DNA of 64,000 nucleotides from an uncultured Dehalococcoidia bacterium (lineage in GTDB: Bacteria; Chloroflexota; Dehalococcoidia; Lucifugimonadales; CATQGZ01). Numbering within the stretch: the first letter of the stretch is position 1; every line of letters starts with the position of its first letter. The DNA lies in contig OY282365.1 in the NCBI GenBank assembly GCA_958295685.1, positions 620,001-684,000 on the forward strand, read 5' to 3'. This document shows positions 34,027 through 42,466 of this stretch, piece by piece. Below the pieces are notes generated by a model. The model was given only the letters and a program-made list of their open reading frames with translations. It did not search any database and was not told the DNA's origin. The translations under genes and the position numbers were made by a program.

Positions 34027-35670
34027 ATGACACACCACTACCAGATCGGCAACTACGAGGAGACCTACAGGAGCTTTCGCCTAGAGGTTCCCGAACGCTA
34101 CAACTGGGCCTACGAGGTCTTCGACCGCTGGGGCATGGATCGGTCGAAGACCGCCATGGTCTGGGTGGGCCCGGACGGCGCGTCCCGCGAGGTGACCTTC
34201 CGCGAGCTGGGGGAGCGCTCCCGGCGCGCCGCCAATTTCCTGTCCGGCCTCGGCGCCGTGCCGGGAGACCGCGTATTCATCATGCTGCCCCGTCTGGTGG
34301 AGTGGTGGGAGCTCGTCCTGGGCTGCATTCGGGGCCGCTTCGTCTCCGTCCCCGGCACGACTCTGCTCACGACCAAGGATATTTCGTACCGGCTCAACAC
34401 GGCCGGGGTGAAGATAGCGGTCACCGATTCGGAAAACGCCGAGAAGATCGAGGCGGTCCGCGGCGAGTGCCCGTCGTTGGAGAGGGTCGTTACGGTCGAC
34501 AGGACGCCGGGGCTGCCCTGCTACGACGACCTGATGGCCTCGGCCTCTCCCAACCTGGGCAATCCGAACAACCTGTCGAGCGACCCGCTGATGGGCTACT
34601 TCACGTCGGGGACCACCGGCCTCCCGAAGATGGTGATCAACACCCACGCATCCTATCCGATCGGGCACGTGATCACCGGGAAGTTCTGGCTCGACAACAG
34701 GCCGAGCGACCTCCACTTCACCATATCCGACCCCGGCTGGGCCCAGGCGGCGTGGACGCTCTTCTTCGCGCCTTGGAACATGGGGGCGGCCATCCTGGTC
34801 TGGGATCAGCGCGGGGCGTTCGACCCGGACGCGACGCTGCGCCTGCTGGAGGACTATCCGGTCACCACGTTCTTCGCGCCTCCCACAGCCTATCGGATGC
34901 TGGCGCAGCTCGACCTGACGAGGTACAGGCCCAGGGCGCTGCGCCACTGCCTGGGCGCCGGGGAAGCGGTGAACCCCGACCTGGTGGAGGCGTGGAGAGA
35001 GGGAACAGGCCAGCACATATGGGAGGGCTACGGCCAGACCGAGACGGTGCTCTGCGCCGCCACTTTTCCTGGGATGAGGCACAAGCCCGGCTCCATGGGC
35101 GTTGCGGCGCCCGGATACACGCTCGGCGTGGTAGACGAGGACGGGGGCGAGCTGCCGAGGGGCGAGGAGGGCGAGGTCGCCATTCGGGTCAGCCCCGACA
35201 GGCCGGTGGGCCTGTTCACGGGCTACTGGGAGAACCCGGAGGCGAACGCCAGGTCGTTCCGCGGCGATTGGTACTACACGGGCGACCGGGCGTCGAGGGA
35301 CGAGGACGGGTATTTCTGGTTCGTGGGCCGGGCGGACGACGTGATCATCAGCGCGTCGTACCGCATCGGGCCGTTCGAGGTGGAGTCGGCGGTGGCCGAG
35401 CATCCGGGGGTGGCCGAGACTGCGGTGGTGGCCAGCCCCCACGAGGTGCGGGGCCAGATCGTGAAGGCATACGTGGTTCCCGCCGAGGGCTTCGAGCCCT
35501 CGGACGACCTCGTCCGGCAGATACAGGATCACGTAAAGGCCGTGACCGCGCCCTACAAGTATCCCAGGGAGATAGAGTTCGTCACGGAGCTGCCGAAGAC
35601 GATCAGCGGGAAGATCAGACGCACGGAGCTCCGCGACAGGGAGCTTGCCCGCAAGAGGGGGGCGCGGTAG
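34027..35670 (+). CDS. AMP-forming acyl-CoA synthetase
   Basis: Activates a carboxylate to acyl-AMP and then acyl-CoA. 547 residues from the ATG of MTHHYQIGNYEE. The P-loop-like motif is YFTSGTTGLPKMV; further motifs are GYGQTETVLCA, WYYTGDRASRDEDGYFWFVG and the lysine loop PKTISGKIRR. The sequence resembles medium-chain or acetyl-CoA-type synthetases. A CGGAGA ribosome site precedes the start. It is followed 4 nt later by the frameshifted FMN oxidase. Confidence 0.92.
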   Translation: MTHHYQIGNYEETYRSFRLEVPERYNWAYEVFDRWGMDRSKTAMVWVGPDGASREVTFRELGERSRRAANFLSGLGAVPGDRVFIMLPRLVEWWELVLGCIRGRFVSVPGTTLLTTKDISYRLNTAGVKIAVTDSENAEKIEAVRGECPSLERVVTVDRTPGLPCYDDLMASASPNLGNPNNLSSDPLMGYFTSGTTGLPKMVINTHASYPIGHVITGKFWLDNRPSDLHFTISDPGWAQAAWTLFFAPWNMGAAILVWDQRGAFDPDATLRLLEDYPVTTFFAPPTAYRMLAQLDLTRYRPRALRHCLGAGEAVNPDLVEAWREGTGQHIWEGYGQTETVLCAATFPGMRHKPGSMGVAAPGYTLGVVDEDGGELPRGEEGEVAIRVSPDRPVGLFTGYWENPEANARSFRGDWYYTGDRASRDEDGYFWFVGRADDVIISASYRIGPFEVESAVAEHPGVAETAVVASPHEVRGQIVKAYVVPAEGFEPSDDLVRQIQDHVKAVTAPYKYPREIEFVTELPKTISGKIRRTELRDRELARKRGAR

Positions 35671-35674
35671 GGCC

Positions 35675-36753
35675 GTGCCGAACCCTGTGAGCCTCTTCGA
35701 CATGGAGGCGATGGCGAAGCTGCGCATGGCCCACAACACGTGGGACTACGTGGCCGGCGGGGCCGCGGATGAGATCACGCTGAGACGGAACCGCGAGGCG
35801 TTCGACGAGATAGCCGTCAACCCCCGTTACCTCCAAGCCCTGACCGAGCGGGACACGTCCACGACCGTGCTGGGGCGGAGAATCGAGATGCCGGTGATGG
35901 CCGCGCCCACCGGGGCCCAGTTCCTGGCCCACTCGGAGGCCGAGGTGGCCGTTGCGCGGGGCGCAGGGGCCGTGGGGACGCTGACGACGGTCGCCACGGG
36001 CGCGTCCCGGACGGTGGAGGAGGTCGCCGAAGCCGCCTCCGGGCCGCTCTGGCTCCAGCTCTATCACCTACACGACGACCTGACCGAGTTCATGGCCGGG
36101 AAGGCGGAGGCCGCCGGGTTCTCGGCGCTCTGCCTGACCGTCGACGGCGTCGGAACCGGCATGAAGGAGAGGGACTCTAGGAACGACTTCAGCCCCCTGA
36201 TGGGGGATTCGTGGGCCGATCTCCGGGAGCGGCCCGACCTTCTCGAGAGGGCGAGGTTCGACGAGGAGTCGCGCTCAAGGCGGCCCACCTGGGAGAAGCT
36301 GGCGTGGTTCAGGTCAATCACCTCCATGCCGTTGGTGGTGAAGGGGATACTCACGGCCCGCGACGCGGTGAAGTGCGCCGAGCACGGCGTCGACCCATCG
36401 TGGTGTCGAATCACGGCGCGCGCGTCATCGATACGACGCTGGCCTCGATCGAGGCGCTGCCGGCGGTCGTCGAGGCGGTCGGGGACCGGATGGAGGTCTA
36501 CCTCGACTCGGGAGTGCGGCGCGGCACGGACGTTCTCAAGGCGCTCGCCCTGGGGGCGCGGGCCGTCCTGGTGGGTCGGCCCGTGATGTGGGGCCTCGCC
36601 ATAGACGGCGGCATGGGCGTCAGGGGCATGTTCGAGATACTCAGGCGCGAGTTGGAGTTGGCCATGAACTTCGTCGGGATCAGCTCGATACGCGACGTCG
36701 AACCGGGCATGGTCACACTCGGCTGGCGGTCTGCCCGGCAGCCGTATCCGTGA
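35675..36753 (+). pseudogene. FMN-dependent alpha-hydroxy-acid oxidase, frameshifted
   Basis: The first frame (GTG 35675) encodes the N-terminal two thirds: LRMAHNTWDYVAGGAADE, VMAAPTGAQFLAHSEAE, LWLQLYHLHDD, and a TIM-barrel up to AVKCAEHGVD. At 36395-36396 one base is missing and the protein continues in another frame with IVVSNHGARVIDTTLASIEA, which holds the catalytic histidine and arginine, then VYLDSGVRRGTDVLKALALGA and the C-terminus at 36753. Together they make a normal lactate/glycolate-oxidase-like protein of about 360 residues. A true mutation and an assembly error cannot be told apart here. Last gene of the acid-activation cluster. Confidence 0.88.
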
Positions 36754-36773
36754 GCGGCGGCGGAAGGGCAGGC

Positions 36774-37784
36774 TCACCCGCGCCGGGCGTGGTCTCGCCA
36801 GACTTGGCGGAAGAGGCGGAGCCAGTTTTCGCCGAGTATCTTGCTTACGTCTTGGTCGCGGTATCCCCTGCCCTTCAGTTCTGCGGCCACGTTTGACAGC
36901 TTGTCCGGGGTCTCCATTCCCGACGGGTGCGTCACCGGGTCGGGGAACGAGGCCAGCCACTCCTCCTGTGGGATCGTTCCCTGCCGGGACAGCAGCCATT
37001 TGAAGAAGTCTCTCGATTGGTCCTGGGTGAAGTCGGTGCCGATTCCCACGTGGTCGATGCCGACCCTCTCGACCAAGTCGTCGATGGCGTCCACGTAGTC
37101 GGAAAGGGTGGACTGCCACTCGTTTCTGAGGAACGGGGGGAAGCCGTTCGCGCCGACCACGCCGCCCTTCTCCGCGAGGAGCTTCAGGGCCTCGCCGGTC
37201 TTGTTGCGGACGTGGTCGAAGAACGGTCTGGCGTTGGCGTGGGTGCACGCGACGGGGTCGTCGGACAGATCGATGGCTTCCAGCGTGGTCCGGTCTCCCA
37301 CGTGTGAGAGGTCGATCAGTATCCCCAGGCGGTTCATCTCTCTGACTGCGTCCACGCCGAAGCTGGACAGCCCATCGTCGACCCGCTCGAAGCAGCCGTT
37401 GCCGATCAGGTTCCGCTCGTTGTAGGTGATCTGGATAATCCTCACTCCAAGCCCGTGAAACAGTTCCAGCCTGTCGAGGCGGCTCTCGATGGGAGAGGCG
37501 TTCTGCCAGCCGAGGACCACCCCGACCCGGCCATCCTCTTTGGCCCGCAGGATGTCGCCGGCGCTCCTGACCTGGGTCAGCGAGTCGGGGCGGTCTCTGA
37601 ACCGGCGCAGCCAGGCCGCCGTGTTGTCCAGCGTCTCGCGGTACCCCTCCCACACGGCCGTGGTGGCGTTGATCGCGGTAACGCGGCCGTTCTTCAGGCT
37701 GTCGAAGACCGCCCGGCTGTCCCAGTTGCTGACGTTCAGACCGTCGATGACCAGCGAATCGTCGTAGATGCTGTCCGGCTTCAT
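36774..37784 (-). CDS. Peptidase M19 (membrane dipeptidase-like) protein with altered metal site
   Basis: 336 residues from the ATG of MKPDSIYDDS. Fold signatures of renal dipeptidase are present: LIDLSHVGDRTTLEA, CTHANARPFFDHVRN, KGGVVGANGFPPF, GIDHVGIGTDFTQD and ILGENWLRLF. The usual first zinc ligands are missing: the HxD of DGHxD is replaced in VIDGLNVSNWD, and the bridging glutamate position reads LGWQNAS. The two later histidines and the aspartate remain. It may bind one metal or act on another substrate. It converges with the FMN oxidase gene. Confidence 0.83.
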   Translation of the reverse strand: MKPDSIYDDSLVIDGLNVSNWDSRAVFDSLKNGRVTAINATTAVWEGYRETLDNTAAWLRRFRDRPDSLTQVRSAGDILRAKEDGRVGVVLGWQNASPIESRLDRLELFHGLGVRIIQITYNERNLIGNGCFERVDDGLSSFGVDAVREMNRLGILIDLSHVGDRTTLEAIDLSDDPVACTHANARPFFDHVRNKTGEALKLLAEKGGVVGANGFPPFLRNEWQSTLSDYVDAIDDLVERVGIDHVGIGTDFTQDQSRDFFKWLLSRQGTIPQEEWLASFPDPVTHPSGMETPDKLSNVAAELKGRGYRDQDVSKILGENWLRLFRQVWRDHARRG

Positions 37785-37844
37785 GGCAGAGGTCCTCGTC
37801 GGGAGTGAATTGAGGCAGGCGTATACTATCATCAGTCCTCATTG

Positions 37845-38000
37845 AGTGTCTGAATCAGGATTCTCAGGATTGGAGGATTGGCAGGATGGGGAGGGCGCCT
37901 GTTGATCTGGGGCGCGCCGATGACGTCATGATCATGATTGCCGAAGGAGGGACGGAGGGGGGTAGTAGCTGTTCAGACTCTGTGAGGTCCGAAGGGAAGT
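37845..38000. repeat. AGGATT repeat and a half-copy of the GC-rich repeat
   Basis: TGTCTGAATCAGGATTCTCA followed by AGGATTGG iterations (37845-37890), then at 37972-38000 the repeat end word GTTCAGACTCTGTGAGGTCC, which is the reverse complement of the terminal block of the GC-rich family. Confidence 0.6.
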
Positions 38001-38004
38001 CCCC

Positions 38005-38212
38005 TTGACGACGGCGAACTCTTGTACTATATTATTCATATGGAAGCAGCCCAGCCAGCAACAGCCCTGAGACCCCTGTTCCACAACTGTACCGGAACTG
38101 CTCCGGTTCCGTTCCACATCCGTTCCACAAATGCCCCACATTTGTCCCACGAAATCGAACCCTCAGCTACGGAGATGGAACAAATGGAACAGTTTGGGAC
38201 AGTTTTCGGCGA
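38005..38212 (+). repeat. Type 2 promoter-array element, copy T2-b, upstream of ligD
   Basis: The only plus-strand copy. -35 TTGACG (38005-38010), 17 bp, -10 TATATT (38028-38033). Array of seven exact 11-bp units from 38076 to about 38152 (CTGTTCCACAA, CTGTACCGGAA, CTGCTCCGGTT and so on), hinge CCTCAGCTACGG, then complementary words ATGGAACAA, ATGGAACAGTT and TGGGACAGTTTT (38173-38206). It reads into ligD, whose GTG is about 90 nt beyond. Confidence 0.8.
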
Positions 38213-38300
38213 ACCACAGGCCGCGACCGCCCTGCGCTTGCAGATAGGGAGACCTCATCAACTCTGAACAGTTACGGAGAGTACGGATTCGGGGCATGAC

Positions 38301-41060
38301 GTGAGCGGCGGTCTGGAGCAGTACGAGGAGAAGCGGGACTTTTCCCTGACGCGGGAGCCGAGGCCGGCGCCCGCTGGGAGGGAGCCGGCGAACTTGCGCT
38401 TCGTGGTGCAGAAGCACGCGGCGCGGCGGCTCCACTACGACCTCAGGCTGGAGCTGGACGGCGTCCTCCTGTCATGGGCCGTTCCGAGGGGTCCGTCGCT
38501 CGATCCTTCCGAGAAGCGGATGGCGGCTCAGACGGAGGATCACCCGATGGATTACAGGAGTTTCGAGGGGGTGATCGGCCACGGGGGCTACGGCGCGGGG
38601 CAGATGATCGTCTGGGACGCGGGGGCGTATTCGCCGGACGAGGGTGGGGCGCTCTCGTTCGGCGACCGCGAGGAGGCGCAGCGTCGGGTCCGCGAGGAGG
38701 TGGAGGCGGGGAAGCTGTCGTTCACGCTGATGGGTCGGAAGCTGAGGGGGTCCTGGGCGCTGGTCAGGACGGCGCGGGGGCCGAAGGACTGGCTGTTGAT
38801 CAAGCACCGGGACGCTCACTCGGGGTCCGAGCGGGACGTTCTGGCCGAGGAGCGCTCGGTGCAGTCGGGCCTGACCATCGAGGACATGAAGGGGGGTCGG
38901 CTGCCGGATCCCTTCGAGGGCGAGGGGCTGGGTCTGGTCGCGCGCTCCGACACGGTGCGGCACTTCGGGGAGCCGGCCCCGTTTCCATCGTCCGTGAAGC
39001 CGATGATGGCGAGGACTGCCGACCGCGTCTTCTCGGGCGGCGGCTGGCTCTTCGAGCCGAAGCTGGACGGCTACCGGACGATTGCCCTGGTGAGGGGCGG
39101 CCGTGTGACCCTGCTCAGCCGCAACGGGAAGGACATGACCGGGACGATGCCGGTGGTCGTCGGCGAACTGCGCGCGGCGCTCGAGAACGAGCTGGTTCTG
39201 GACGGCGAGGCGGTGGCACTGAACGACCGGGGTCTTCCCGACTTCGGTCTGCTCCAGCGGTCTCTCGACGCCCACCGCACCGCGGCCGGGCGCGCGGCCG
39301 GCGGGGCGGCGATCACCTATTACCCGTTCGACCTGCTGTACGTCACGGGCATGGACTTGCGGAGGGCGCCTCTTATCGAGAGGAAGCGGGTCCTGGCGGA
39401 TGCGCTGCCGCCTTCGGAGCACGTGGTCCCGATGGAGTACGTGGAGAGGGACGGCGCCGCGTTCTACGGCGCGGCGACGAGGCTGGGCCTCGAGGGGATG
39501 GTGGCGAAGCGCCGGGACTCGCCATACGAGACGGGCGCGAGGAGCTCGGCCTGGCTGAAGGTCAAGGCGTCGCGCGAGCAGGATTTCGTCGTGGGCGGTT
39601 ACGCGGCGGGTGAGGGCGCCCGCGCGGGCACGTTCGGCTCCCTGATTCTGGGCTACTACCGGGGCGGCGGGCTCGTCTACGCCGGGAGGGTCGGCAGCGG
39701 ATTCGACGATACGGCGTTGGTATCTCTGACGAATGCGCTCTCCGGCCTTGAGACTTCGGAGTGTCCCTTTGGACAGGTTCCCGAGCCGGAGGAGGGCGGG
39801 GGCCGCCACTGGGTCAGGCCCGAGCTGGTGGTGAGGGTGAGGTTCGCTCTCTGGACCCACGACGAGCGGCTGCGGTCAGCCGTATACGCAGGGCTGAGGC
39901 CCGACCTGGACCCGGCCGAGGTCGGAAGGGAGGAGGCGCAGGTGGTCGAGGCCGCGGCCGCTCCCGCCGGGGCCTCCCGTCCGATCGGGCCAGGCCCCGA
40001 CGACGGCGGCGGCGTGGTGGAGCAGCTGTCGGAGAGGGGTGAGAGGCTGCTGCTGGAGGTCGGGGAGCACAGGGTGGCGCTTACGAATCTGGACAAGGCC
40101 CTGTGGCCAGCGGAGGACGGCAGGGCCGCCGTGACGAAGCGGGACATGATCCGGTATTACGCGCGTATGGGGCGTGTGATTCTCCCTCATCTGCGGGACC
40201 GACCGCTGACGCTGACGAGGTATCCGAACGGGATTCACGGGCAGAGTTTCTACCAGAAGCACTTTGCGCAGGGTGTGCCCGAGTTCGTGGAGACGGTGCG
40301 GCTGTTCTCGTCGCATAACGAGGGGGACGTGGAGTACGTGATGGTGAACAATCTGGCGACGCTGATCTGGCTGGCGCAGCTTGCGGACGTCGAGATGCAC
40401 CCGTGGCAGTCGCGGGTCTCCGGGGAGCCGGACGCTCCGGGGCTGCCGAGGACGTTCGCGGGCTCGGGAGAGGCGATCCGCCGGAGCGTTCTGAACTATC
40501 CGGACTTTGTGGTGTTCGACCTGGACCCGTATATCTACTCCGGGCGCGAGAAGGAGGGCGAGGAGCCGGAGCTGAACCGGGCGGCTTTCGCCAGGACGGC
40601 CGAGGCGGCGGCGGCGCTGAAGGAGGTGCTCGACCAGCTGTCGCTGTCGTCGTTTCTGAAGACGTCGGGCAAGACGGGCCTGCACGTGTACGTGCCGGTG
40701 GTCAGGCAGTATGACTACAAGACGACTCGGAGGACGTGCGAGCTGGTGGGCCGGTTCCTGATGCGTCAGCGTCCCGGGGAGGTGACGATGGAGTGGTCGG
40801 TGAACAAGCGGGCGGGAATGGTGTTTTTGGATCACAACCAGAACGTGAGGGGGAAGAATATGGCGTCGGTGTATTCGCTGCGGCCGCTGCCGGGGGCGCC
40901 GGTGTCGACGCCCCTGCGCTGGGACGAGCTTGAGGGCGTCTATCCGACGGACTTCGACGCTGAGAGCGTCCCGGAGCGGGTGGAGCGGATCGGCGACCTG
41001 TGGTCGGGAGTGACGGACGCGAAGCACGACCTACGGCGGCTGCTGGATGCGGTGGGGTAG
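38301..41060 (+). CDS. ligD: Multidomain ATP-dependent DNA ligase of end joining
   Basis: 919 residues with three domains in the order phosphoesterase, ligase, polymerase. The N-terminal 3'-phosphoesterase has VVQKHAARRLHYDLRLELDG and MIVWDAGAY. The ligase motif I is FEPKLDGYRTIAL (lysine near residue 254), followed by LDGEAVALND and WLKVKASREQDFVVGGY. The polymerase/primase domain has LTNLDKALWP, PLTLTRYPNGIHGQSFYQKH, MVNNLATLIWLAQL and the metal pair VVFDLDPYIYSG. It would fill and seal double-strand breaks, normally with Ku; no ku gene lies in this window. GTG start. A type 2 element precedes it. Confidence 0.93.
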   Translation: MSGGLEQYEEKRDFSLTREPRPAPAGREPANLRFVVQKHAARRLHYDLRLELDGVLLSWAVPRGPSLDPSEKRMAAQTEDHPMDYRSFEGVIGHGGYGAGQMIVWDAGAYSPDEGGALSFGDREEAQRRVREEVEAGKLSFTLMGRKLRGSWALVRTARGPKDWLLIKHRDAHSGSERDVLAEERSVQSGLTIEDMKGGRLPDPFEGEGLGLVARSDTVRHFGEPAPFPSSVKPMMARTADRVFSGGGWLFEPKLDGYRTIALVRGGRVTLLSRNGKDMTGTMPVVVGELRAALENELVLDGEAVALNDRGLPDFGLLQRSLDAHRTAAGRAAGGAAITYYPFDLLYVTGMDLRRAPLIERKRVLADALPPSEHVVPMEYVERDGAAFYGAATRLGLEGMVAKRRDSPYETGARSSAWLKVKASREQDFVVGGYAAGEGARAGTFGSLILGYYRGGGLVYAGRVGSGFDDTALVSLTNALSGLETSECPFGQVPEPEEGGGRHWVRPELVVRVRFALWTHDERLRSAVYAGLRPDLDPAEVGREEAQVVEAAAAPAGASRPIGPGPDDGGGVVEQLSERGERLLLEVGEHRVALTNLDKALWPAEDGRAAVTKRDMIRYYARMGRVILPHLRDRPLTLTRYPNGIHGQSFYQKHFAQGVPEFVETVRLFSSHNEGDVEYVMVNNLATLIWLAQLADVEMHPWQSRVSGEPDAPGLPRTFAGSGEAIRRSVLNYPDFVVFDLDPYIYSGREKEGEEPELNRAAFARTAEAAAALKEVLDQLSLSSFLKTSGKTGLHVYVPVVRQYDYKTTRRTCELVGRFLMRQRPGEVTMEWSVNKRAGMVFLDHNQNVRGKNMASVYSLRPLPGAPVSTPLRWDELEGVYPTDFDAESVPERVERIGDLWSGVTDAKHDLRRLLDAVG

Positions 41061-41157
41061 TATGGGTGGATGCTTGAAGGAAGTCTACGACTCGGACAGA
41101 ACTTCCGTAGATCCTCCTCTCCACTTCCAGAGACAGTCTTTTAGTCGCTGCACACAG

Positions 41158-42153
41158 CTACGTCGTGGACTTCTTTACTCGCGCTCTAGTTTTGCGGAAG
41201 AACTGTTCATCCCGACGATACTGCTCAACAAGCCAGTCCACGAAAGCTCGGCTGTACTGACCTGGAGAGTTCTTGACCTTACCTTGATAGAAGTGCTCTG
41301 ATTTATTCTTGGTTCTGTAAACCTTATTAACACACTGTATGTCGTATGAATTCATCTGAGCCTCAGGGATCGCTTCTTTCAATTCCTCGATTAGTTCCTT
41401 CTGGCGGTAGGGATGTGTCAGGCTAGGATCCTTGGCAATTTCTATGATTCGAGCCGGTTCATCGCCGGTTGGCCCAGACGATAGCACTATATCCGCATCA
41501 TCTCGTCTCTTGGTAAGGACAAGATGATGATTGATACTGATCGAGAATTCAGCGGATTGTTGAAGGTCGTCGAACTCTTGTTTGAGTTCTGCACAGTATC
41601 TGGAGAGAAAGCCAGCCGACGCAGGACCAAGTTGTCGACTCAGGTGTTGGTAAGTCACCTCCTTCTGTTCCGGGTCCCTGTCGTATATGATGCTCATCAT
41701 TCCCAAGGGGTATCGGCTGGTAAGTGACTCTTCGAACCACCTACTCAGACGATGATGATAGTTGATTACACCAGCCTGAAAAAGACACATCACGTCGCTT
41801 GGGATATGATCGATTACAAGATGAACTGACTTGTCACGTAGTTCTTCGATACGCTCTATGTTGCGTCGAGTCGGGTCCTTATCGTTTGGTATGACACGCC
41901 TCAAACAATCCCTCAAGGAGAGTGACCTCTTATTTCTTCCAGTTCGTTTCTTATAAATAGAATCTGGATTGTCTTCGTGTGCCAAAATCTTTGCTTTCAA
42001 CAATAGCTCCCAAGAGTTGCAGAATAGAAAACAGAACGTTTCCAGACGGTATTGAATAGTAAGTCGGTTGATGGTTTCCAACGCGAGGACATATGCCTCG
42101 ATACTCTTATCTATCAGGCGCTTCTTGAGATCAAAATCCTCTTGGTCATTCAT
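41158..42153 (-). CDS. DUF3644 protein in a low-GC island
   Basis: 331 residues. The N-terminal half matches DUF3644: RLETFCFLFCNSWELLLKAKIL, then SLRDCLRRV and IEELRDKSVHLVIDHIP, a helical HEPN-like region; RNIERIEELRDKSVH resembles the R-x4-6-H of HEPN RNases, but this is an inference. The base composition is visibly AT-richer than every large neighbour, pointing to recent acquisition. It lies directly behind a broken type I restriction fragment. DUF3644 genes often occur near defence genes, so a defence role is likely but unproven. Confidence 0.75.
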   Translation of the reverse strand: MNDQEDFDLKKRLIDKSIEAYVLALETINRLTIQYRLETFCFLFCNSWELLLKAKILAHEDNPDSIYKKRTGRNKRSLSLRDCLRRVIPNDKDPTRRNIERIEELRDKSVHLVIDHIPSDVMCLFQAGVINYHHRLSRWFEESLTSRYPLGMMSIIYDRDPEQKEVTYQHLSRQLGPASAGFLSRYCAELKQEFDDLQQSAEFSISINHHLVLTKRRDDADIVLSSGPTGDEPARIIEIAKDPSLTHPYRQKELIEELKEAIPEAQMNSYDIQCVNKVYRTKNKSEHFYQGKVKNSPGQYSRAFVDWLVEQYRRDEQFFRKTRARVKKSTT

Positions 42154-42230
42154 TGGCTAATCTTCCCACACTCGTCCGACTACTGCCGCTATCCTCTTCT
42201 CCATTCGTTCGATGGTGGCGCGGGCGCCGT

Positions 42231-42440
42231 CTATGACCTTCTGGAATCGAGGAGCAGGAAGTCTGCGAAGCCCCTGGTCGTCTTCTGGAAGTCGCTGCCG
42301 AGGGCGTCGAGGTCTGACGCCGCGATGGTGACGCCCGGTTCGAGGCTGACGTTGGCGGGGTTCTCGCCTTCCGGGAAGAAGCGCCAGCCTGCCGCTTCGA
42401 GCAGCTTGTTGATCTTCACGCGGGCGGCTGCTTCGTTCAC
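42231..42440 (-). pseudogene. HsdR (type I restriction) N-terminal remnant
   Basis: Seventy codons from a GTG at 42440: VNEAAARVKINKLLEAAGWR, then EPGVTIAASDLDALGSDF and TTRGFADFLLLDS. This is the start of type I restriction R subunits, which normally continue with the PD-(D/E)xK nuclease and helicase. Here the frame stops right after LLLDS. In the next frame a short tail (KVIDGARATIERMEKRIAAV and on to a stop at 42157) abuts the DUF3644 gene, as if an internal deletion joined the 5' end of hsdR to the 3' end of this or another gene. No hsdM or hsdS is present. Confidence 0.72.
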
Positions 42441-42466
42441 GCGGGGGCGGTTTCCTGTTTCGGGGG

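Noticed and set aside
38022..38267. ORFs inside the type 2 elements (81 codons in T2-b, 104 codons at 48738-49052 in T2-c) whose products share stretches such as HEIEPSAT
   Set aside because: Most differences between the two products change amino acids, and in T2-a the same frame lacks a start. The similarity follows from DNA conservation of the array, so I treat them as non-coding.
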